This document shows positions 1 through 4,099 of a DNA stretch of 7,553 bases, in pieces (the stretch's first letter is position 1; each line of letters starts with the position of its first letter). The position numbers and the translations under genes were made by a program. The notes beneath the pieces are model-generated. The model worked only from the letters and a program-made list of their open reading frames with translations. It made no database searches and was not told the origin of the DNA. The stretch is from an uncultured Lachnospiraceae bacterium (GTDB lineage Bacteria > Bacillota > Clostridia > Lachnospirales > Lachnospiraceae): NCBI GenBank assembly GCA_900548905.1, contig URMK01000121.1, forward strand, positions 1-7,553, read 5' to 3'.

Positions 1-123
1 AGTACTGCTGCGTTTTTAGCCGAGCGAGAGCGGCCCCTGGAAGGAACCTTGCAGTTCCGCTGCCCCTGGGAAAAGCCGGAGGGCAAAACCACGCGGCAGC
101 ACCACAGGGGGCGTGAACGGTAA
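1..123 (+). other. Partial open frame at left edge, possible tail of a mobile-element gene
   Basis: Two forward frames are open from the left edge: one ends at TAA 121-123 and one at TGA 113-115. Both give Arg/Pro/Gly-rich peptides (for example a piece with AVPLPLG and a piece with LQFRCPWEKPEG), and the minus strand is open here too, so the true frame cannot be settled. No promoter or ribosome binding site for an internal start is visible, so a 3' end of a gene lying outside the window is the simplest reading. The peptide style reminds me of short tails near conjugative elements of Clostridia, but that is an impression, not a match. It could equally be non-coding GC-rich DNA. Confidence 0.22.
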
Positions 124-163
124 CGGTTGATACGCTTTGTCCTGTCTTTTTCCTTCCTGACTA

Positions 164-193
164 TTGACAAGCCAGAAACTGCCACGGTATAAT
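164..193 (+). promoter_or_regulatory. Sigma-A type promoter for tRNA-Leu
   Basis: A perfect -35 box TTGACA (164-169) and a perfect -10 box TATAAT (188-193) are separated by 18 bp. Transcription would start near position 200, about 27 bases before the mature tRNA. A full-consensus promoter suits a stable RNA gene. Confidence 0.85.
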
Positions 194-203
194 ATAGACT
201 GTG

Positions 204-221
204 ACAGCATTCCTATGCTGT
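204..221 (+). other. Small hairpin in the tRNA 5' leader
   Basis: ACAGCAT (204-210) and ATGCTGT (215-221) form a perfect 7-bp stem with a 4-base TCCT loop, ending five bases before the mature tRNA 5' end. It lies inside the predicted pre-tRNA leader that RNase P removes, and may help keep the leader from mispairing. No function is proven. Confidence 0.45.
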
Positions 222-226
222 GATTT

Positions 227-306
227 GCGGTTATGGCGGAATTGGCAGACGCGCCAGATTTAGGTTCTGGTGGGAGACCATGCAGGTTCAAGTCCTGTTA
301 ACCGCA
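227..306 (+). tRNA. tRNA-Leu (anticodon UAG)
   Basis: The acceptor arms GCGGTTA (227-233) and TAACCGC (299-305) pair perfectly, followed by discriminator A306. The anticodon stem CCAGA (254-258)/TCTGG (266-270) encloses the loop TTTAGGT with anticodon TAG at 261-263, which reads CUA and related leucine codons. A variable arm with a TGG/CCA stem follows, somewhat extended as in class II tRNAs. The T arm has TTCAAGT in the loop. The bases after 306 are TGA, so the CCA end is not encoded and must be added enzymatically. It is the only tRNA gene in the window and has its own strong promoter. tRNA genes are common integration targets, which is relevant because unusual sequence lies on both sides. 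Confidence 0.96.
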
Positions 307-391
307 TGAATTTAACACCGAAATGTCCTTACTTAAACATGATTTTGTTTAGAGAAAAAGGAGAGAAGGTGCGTACTATACAACAGCGTAC

Positions 392-440
392 AGAGGGTGT
401 CGCAAAATCATTGAATAGAGATGATTGAGCGGCACCCTCT
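392..440 (+). other. Long near-perfect hairpin: MITE-like element or factor-independent terminator
   Basis: AGAGGGTGTCGC (392-403) pairs with GCGGCACCCTCT (429-440) over 12 bp with a single G-U wobble. After a 2x2 internal loop, AATCAT (406-411) pairs with ATGATT (421-426) around a 9-base loop. The downstream sequence ATTTAAAACC is only a weak U tract, so it is a mediocre terminator. It is the only stem-loop that could end the tRNA transcript, about 85 bases after the tRNA. The outer arms, with GGGTGTCGC next to AAAATCA, also look like insertion-sequence terminal repeats. I cannot see a clear target-site duplication, so the mobile interpretation is open. Confidence 0.5.
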
Positions 441-474
441 ATTTAAAACCAAAATAATTAACCGCTGATGTTGT

Positions 475-618
475 TTAACTTATGACATTACATTTACACG
501 TACCTTTATCGCCGAACTTCTGATTCACCCTTGTGGACTTTGCACGGTTTACAGTAGTGTTTCGGGTAAATTCTATGCGTAAATAAAAAGCTTTTTGCCT
601 ATAATAAACAATATTGTT
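475..618 (-). pseudogene. Possible decayed coding remnant without a start codon
   Basis: A minus-strand frame runs from a stop at 619-621 to TAA at 475-477, 47 codons with no ATG, GTG or TTG start and no ribosome binding site. The peptide has a plausible basic composition, with segments such as NRAKSTRVNQKFGDKG followed by a CKC motif near the end. The opposite strand in the same stretch is also readable, starting at ATG 483 with a single TGA in the middle. This may be the 3' end of a mobile-element gene left behind after a rearrangement, or chance. The rest of 307-719, apart from the hairpin at 392-440 and a 14-bp palindrome AAACAATATTGTTT at 606-619, shows nothing I can name. Confidence 0.2.
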
Positions 619-719
619 TCACTGAGAAAAAGGCAGTTAAACTGATAGAGTGATCTGATATTAAACCAGCGGATTAAAAAAGTGGATTGTATGTACACTT
701 TGGCAAGAGAGGTGATATT

Positions 720-1415
720 ATGTGGAGATGCTCGGAATGTGGCAAAGAGTTCAAGAAGATGAATCAAGACCATTATTGCGGTAAATTAAATACGATTGAT
801 AAATATATCGCCGGCCAGCCTGCGGCAGTTCAGCTGATTTTGCATAAAGTGCGTGAAGCCATCCACGCTGCCGCACCGGATGCCGTAGAGAAAATCTCCT
901 GGCGGATGCCTACATTTTGGCAAGGCGAGAACATTATCCACTTTGCGGCGTTTCAAAAGCATATTGGCATCTATCCCGGAGATTTGTCCCTTGCGCCCTT
1001 TGAAGAACGCCTGACTGGGTATCACAGGACGAAGGGTGCGGTTCAGTTTCCGTTTGACAAGCCCATTGACTTTGAGCTGATAGCGGACATGGCGCGATGG
1101 CGTGTGGCCTGCGTCCAGGAAAAGAATAAGATGAATGATAAAACTTATGAATATGATGCAATCATTGAGTCCACCGATAAATGCGGCGCCTATGTTGTAT
1201 TTCCATACGATGTCCGTGGGGAATTCGGCAAGGGACGTGTCAAAGTCCATGCAACATTTGACGGCGAGCCTTACGATGGCAGTGTCGTGAACATGGGAGT
1301 GAAGAACCCGGACGGCTCTGTCTGCTATATCATCGGTATCCGAAAGGACATCCGGGCAAAAATCGGCAAGCAAATTGGCGATCCGGTGACCGTTAAGATA
1401 ACGGAGAGGAAATAA
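720..1415 (+). CDS. Zinc-ribbon / DUF1801 / DUF1905 fusion protein
   Basis: 231 residues, predicted cytoplasmic. Residues 1-21 form a small metal-binding knuckle: C4-x2-C7, then H18-x-C20. Residues about 24-130 match the DUF1801 (YdhG-like) fold, with the typical stretch WRMPTFW (61-67) and IHFAAFQKHIGIYP (73-86). Residues about 143-228 match DUF1905, with FPYDVRGEFGKGRVKV and a C-terminal GIRKDIRAKIGK segment. The biochemical function of these domains is not established; DUF1801 members have been linked to iron handling in Bacillus, which does not prove the role here. I chose ATG 720 because AGAGAGGTG lies at the right distance (about 706-714); a TTG at 687 is in frame but has no such site. 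It is the first gene of the 720-2414 cluster, 21 bases before the VOC gene. ATG 1131 (residue 138), preceded by AGGA, sits exactly at the domain boundary and could start a separate DUF1905 product. Confidence 0.88.
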   Translation: MWRCSECGKEFKKMNQDHYCGKLNTIDKYIAGQPAAVQLILHKVREAIHAAAPDAVEKISWRMPTFWQGENIIHFAAFQKHIGIYPGDLSLAPFEERLTGYHRTKGAVQFPFDKPIDFELIADMARWRVACVQEKNKMNDKTYEYDAIIESTDKCGAYVVFPYDVRGEFGKGRVKVHATFDGEPYDGSVVNMGVKNPDGSVCYIIGIRKDIRAKIGKQIGDPVTVKITERK

Positions 1416-1436
1416 AATAAAGAAGGAGAGCTGATA

Positions 1437-1862
1437 ATGATTACACCTTATCTTGTGTTTAACGGTAACTGCAATGACGCGCTGGATTTTTACCGCACAA
1501 TATTCCATTGTGGCGAGCCGAAAGTCCTGCCTTATGGAGACTATATGCCGGAGGGTTCCAAGACCCCGCCGGAGCTTATGCGCACCTGGGTGATGCACGC
1601 CGAGATGACAATATGTGGTACGAATGTCTGGTTTGCGGATGAAGCAACACCGGTCAAAGAAGGGGGCAACATCAGGCTGACCGCTGCCGTGCCCACGGGC
1701 AAGGAGGCAAAGGTTATCTTCGATGCACTTTGCCAAGGCGGCGAAGTGACACTTCCGTCGACCGAAACGTTCTACAGCGTATTCCATGCCGCCGTAACGG
1801 ATCAGTTCGGCGTGAATTGGAATGTTGTCGCCGAGGAACAGCCGAAACAGGAGCAAGGCTGA
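1437..1862 (+). CDS. VOC family protein, PhnB-like (glyoxalase/bleomycin-resistance fold)
   Basis: 141 residues, cytoplasmic, a normal length for a single-domain PhnB-like member of the vicinal oxygen chelate superfamily. The N terminus ITPYLVFNGNCNDALDFY (2-19) is the typical first strand and helix, where related proteins read 'PYL.F.G....A..FY'. The C-terminal DQFGVNWNV (122-130) matches the conserved 'D.FGv.W' end of the family. Family members carry out varied metal-dependent reactions or bind drugs, and the old annotation as a ubiquinone methyltransferase homologue is not informative, so no substrate can be named. The start ATG 1437 has an excellent AGAAGGAG site (1421-1428) eight bases upstream. 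Its stop TGA overlaps the ATG of the next gene by one base, so the two are very likely translationally coupled. It is probably co-transcribed with the upstream DUF1801/DUF1905 gene, since no terminator separates them. Confidence 0.9.
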   Translation: MITPYLVFNGNCNDALDFYRTIFHCGEPKVLPYGDYMPEGSKTPPELMRTWVMHAEMTICGTNVWFADEATPVKEGGNIRLTAAVPTGKEAKVIFDALCQGGEVTLPSTETFYSVFHAAVTDQFGVNWNVVAEEQPKQEQG

Positions 1863-2056
1863 TGCCGGCAGACTTTACTCCTGACGAGCTCCGCGAAGCG
1901 CATCGCGCTTTGCGGACCACGCTGTATAAGTGCAAGAAGATGAACGCCGCCAAACTGGGCAAGTCACAACAGAATCTTCTTAAACGGCGAATCGCCGCTC
2001 TGAAAATTGCGCTGACATTGATCGAGAAGGAACAAGCACAGGAGGAGAAAGGATAA
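1862..2056 (+). CDS. Small basic helical protein of unknown function, 64 residues
   Basis: The start ATG 1862 overlaps the VOC stop codon (TGATG arrangement) and has AGGAG at 1849-1853, eight bases upstream, inside the VOC gene. This position decides the start; the frame stays open further back to 1730 but that part is shadow of the VOC gene. The protein begins with a DFTPDELREAHRAL segment and continues as a strongly helical, Lys/Arg-rich chain (KCKKMNAAKLGKSQQNLLKRR), ending in an acidic EKEQAQEEKG tail. There is no signal peptide, membrane segment or Cys pair. Heptad-like leucines around residues 43-57 suggest a helical hairpin or coiled coil. It could bind a partner or nucleic acid, but nothing proves this. 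I do not recognise a named family. It lies 7 bases before the DUF2200 gene. Confidence 0.72.
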   Translation: MPADFTPDELREAHRALRTTLYKCKKMNAAKLGKSQQNLLKRRIAALKIALTLIEKEQAQEEKG

Positions 2057-2063
2057 AAATATA

Positions 2064-2414
2064 ATGGACAACGAGCGTGTATATAAGATGACATTTTCGA
2101 GCGTTTATCCCATGTATATTCAAAAAGTGGAGAAGAAGGGCCGTGCCAAAGAGGAACTCGACACGGTGGTTTGCTGGCTGACGGGCTATGACGACAGTGG
2201 ATTGCAGGCGCAAATTGAAAAAGAGGTTGATTTTGAGACGTTCTTTGCTGAAGCCCCGCAAATCAACCCCAATGCACATAAGATTACAGGCGTAATCTGT
2301 GGCGTTCGTGTAGAGAACATCGAAGATCCTCTCATGCAGAAAATCCGTTGTCTTGACAAATTGGTTGATGAATTAGCGAAAGGCAAACCGATGGAGAAGG
2401 TTTTAAAAAATTGA
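2064..2414 (+). CDS. DUF2200 family protein
   Basis: 116 residues, close to the usual length of DUF2200 proteins, and recognisable almost end to end: an N-terminal RVYKMTFSSVYPMYIQKVEKKGR segment (5-27), then VVCWLTGYD (35-43), the central IEKEVDFETFFAEAP (51-65), NPNAHKITGVICGVRVE (68-84), and a final helix DKLVDELAKGKPMEKVL (98-114). The family is a small, conserved cytoplasmic protein with no established activity. It has no membrane segment. Upstream, GAAAGGA (2046-2052) is 11 bases from the ATG, and a stronger AGGAGG at 2040-2045 is further away than usual. It is the last gene of the forward cluster and is followed within about ten bases by the hairpin at 2425-2465. Confidence 0.9.
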   Translation: MDNERVYKMTFSSVYPMYIQKVEKKGRAKEELDTVVCWLTGYDDSGLQAQIEKEVDFETFFAEAPQINPNAHKITGVICGVRVENIEDPLMQKIRCLDKLVDELAKGKPMEKVLKN

Positions 2415-2424
2415 ATGTGAAACC

Positions 2425-2465
2425 GTAATAAATCCGCTTCGTATTTGTACGAGCGGATTTATTAC
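2425..2465. terminator. Bidirectional hairpin terminator between convergent genes
   Basis: GTAATAAATCCGCT (2425-2438) pairs perfectly with AGCGGATTTATTAC (2452-2465) over 14 bp. Above a single bulged T, CGTA (2440-2443) and TACG (2448-2451) extend the stem with a TTTG loop. The base of the stem is AT-rich, giving T-rich 3' sides on both strands, though no long U run follows. It lies between the stop of the DUF2200 gene and the convergent zinc-finger gene, so it probably ends transcription from both sides. A weaker 6-bp hairpin TTGAGC/GCTCAA (2468-2473/2483-2488) sits next to it. Confidence 0.75.
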
Positions 2466-2505
2466 AATTGAGCGTTCCTCATGCTCAACCCGTAAATATA
2501 GGTAA

Positions 2506-3168
2506 CTATTCTTCTTGGGCATATAGTTGCTTAATATCCATTTTAAGCGGAGTTATATCTTTTATTTTGATATTGGTATAAAGATATTTTCCCATGTCCC
2601 GATTATGCCAAAGTTCACCAATGATTTCATGTGGATCATCCACAACATAATTCCTGCCTTGCAATGCGCCGCAATGTTCACATATATTAGCCATATATTT
2701 TGATTTTGTGGTATTGCTATAGCGTAACTGAATAGTTGATATTTGCTTTGACAGCAAATCATCAATATAACTTAAATCCCCCAATCCAACTGTGGGGCCA
2801 CCTAGGCTAAAGAGTTCGTCCAAATCAGCAAGATCATAATCAAGATAATAAGAATAAACTGGCGTTTTCTTTTTGCATTTATAGCATTCCTTTTCCCAGC
2901 GATAGATGTTCAATCCATAGTTTTGTATATACTTTAATATAAAGTCGGGAATATTCAATGTTGATTTGCATGACGGATAATTAGAACATCCTGCAAATAC
3001 ACCATATTTCCCTTCACGGATTTTATAATAGCCATTACAGCTGCCACATGAGATTCGAACATCTACATGCGGGGAATTCGAAACAGTATTGACCCTTGGC
3101 TCTGGCTTAGCTTTTGGACTTTCGCTTTCATCGTTTTTCTTGCCGAACAATTTATCAAATATACCCAT
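2506..3168 (-). CDS. Topoisomerase-type C4 zinc-finger protein
   Basis: 220 residues, cytoplasmic. Residues 41-70 are a recognisable topoisomerase I C-terminal type zinc finger: C41-x2-C44, then GKYGVFAGCSNYPSC with C61-x5-C67 and KST, the usual single-stranded nucleic-acid binding module. A second metal site is likely from C95-x2-C98 and C163-x2-C166, with an aromatic, acidic segment between them (YYLDYDLADLDELF). No topoisomerase catalytic domain is present, so this is a stand-alone accessory protein. The N terminus MGIFDKLFGKKN is a short amphipathic segment followed by a Pro/Lys/Glu linker, and might touch the membrane. The start ATG at 3168-3166 has AGGAGGAG six bases upstream. It lies 58 bases downstream of the helicase-like fragment on the same strand with no terminator between, so the two were probably one operon. 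The gene is AT-rich: one hand-counted 60-base line (2821-2880) is 28% G+C. Confidence 0.82.
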   Translation of the reverse strand: MGIFDKLFGKKNDESESPKAKPEPRVNTVSNSPHVDVRISCGSCNGYYKIREGKYGVFAGCSNYPSCKSTLNIPDFILKYIQNYGLNIYRWEKECYKCKKKTPVYSYYLDYDLADLDELFSLGGPTVGLGDLSYIDDLLSKQISTIQLRYSNTTKSKYMANICEHCGALQGRNYVVDDPHEIIGELWHNRDMGKYLYTNIKIKDITPLKMDIKQLYAQEE

Positions 3169-3226
3169 GAACGACTCCTCCTCTTATAGTCAAGTGCGAT
3201 TAACAATACAGAACTCAGGTTAATTA

Positions 3227-4042
3227 TTATATTTCAGATACTCTATCTGAAAATATTCGAGGAAACCCAGTCAGGGTTTCCATTAAAACGTCTTTTCTTT
3301 CTTTTGCCACCTTTTGAAATTGCCTTTTGTTTTTTATTGGAACCCCTGAAAGTACCGCTGCAAGTCTTAAAGATATAACTCTATCGCCAAAACCTGATTC
3401 ATAAATAATAATACTCTTTTTAGATGGAAGGCCATATCGCATCTGCCTGCTTAGTTCACCCAGCAGCCTACATGTGCCTTCGATTTCTTCGTAATGTAGT
3501 TGCATGAGCTCAGCGATCGCATTAATAATGAGTGTTGAGGCATATCCAAACCCATCATCGCAAATATCAATGATTTCTCCAAGCTGTATATCTCCTTCCT
3601 TTTTCCTGCGGATAATCTTGACATCATTTTCAGATGCATAATCACAAATTTGCTTATACGAAGCTCCATCAATCCACATATTGGCCATAATGGGGATTGA
3701 TTCTGCTGTTATCACTGCCCTCAGACATTTGTTTTCACTGTATTCAATCAGTTTTTGAATAATTAACTGTAGAATTTCTGATGTCGTCTCACAGCTCATT
3801 AGCCCATCACAGTTTTCATTAACCCAATTTTCTAATTCAAGGAGTTGTTTTGTTCCAAGCAATGTGCGACTAAAAGCCGATCGCTTATCTGCGCTACTAA
3901 TCGTGTTCAGTATATGCTCTCTGATTGTTGTGAATATGATTTTCAAGCGTTCTTTTTCTTCTGCGGTAGCAAGAAAATAGCCAAATGTACTAGATATGAG
4001 TGTATCTATGTCTTGGTCACTATCATCAGTGAGAAATGACAA
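3227..4042 (-). CDS. C-terminal fragment of a probable DEAD/DEAH-box helicase (likely 5'-truncated)
   Basis: The 271-residue frame has no ATP-binding or DExD/H motifs. Its C-terminal half looks like the end of a large Ski2-like or DEAD/DEAH-box helicase: a WIDGASYKQI segment (123-132), a helical CDDGFGYASTLI segment (161-172), MRYGLPSKKSIIIYESGFGDR (201-221) and a following leucine-rich helix. The assignment is from recognition of this tail and is moderate in strength. The only initiator near the start is TTG 4042-4040, with no ribosome binding site before it. The same frame remains open upstream all the way to the TGA of the sensor kinase gene (4100-4102), with coding-like residues (RECLDAIESYLLSF). 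The simplest reading is that the 5' part, with the motor domains, was lost and the remnant was joined to foreign DNA near 4070-4099. It is AT-rich like its downstream zinc-finger neighbour. If expressed at all, it could be read by transcription from the kinase gene, since no terminator is visible between them. Alternative: a stand-alone helical protein starting at TTG or an unusual codon. Confidence 0.6.
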   Translation of the reverse strand: MSFLTDDSDQDIDTLISSTFGYFLATAEEKERLKIIFTTIREHILNTISSADKRSAFSRTLLGTKQLLELENWVNENCDGLMSCETTSEILQLIIQKLIEYSENKCLRAVITAESIPIMANMWIDGASYKQICDYASENDVKIIRRKKEGDIQLGEIIDICDDGFGYASTLIINAIAELMQLHYEEIEGTCRLLGELSRQMRYGLPSKKSIIIYESGFGDRVISLRLAAVLSGVPIKNKRQFQKVAKERKDVLMETLTGFPRIFSDRVSEI

Positions 4043-4099
4043 GAGGTAGCTTTCAATTGCGTCTAAGCATTCTCTGGTTTCCGGGACTTTATTTATTTC

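Noticed and set aside
16..291. Minus-strand frame of 91 codons near the left edge
   Set aside because: It runs through the tRNA gene and its promoter, so it cannot be a normal gene.
585..619. Palindromes AAAAAGCTTTTT (585-596) and AAACAATATTGTTT (606-619), and a TATAAT at 600-605
   Set aside because: They are short AT-rich symmetries with no matching -35 box at a suitable distance, so I do not call an operator or a promoter for the 720 gene.
687..719. TTG start extending the first forward gene by 11 codons
   Set aside because: The strong AGAGAGGTG site fits ATG 720, while the TTG has no site, and the zinc-ribbon begins right after ATG 720.
786..1856. Minus-strand open frame of 356 codons
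   Set aside because: It lies opposite two well-supported forward genes with clear domains and ribosome binding sites, and its Cys/His/Arg-rich translation has no domain; it is a shadow frame.
1730..1861. Upstream extension of the 64-residue gene
   Set aside because: It overlaps the VOC gene completely and lacks a good site; the start at 1862 is well placed.
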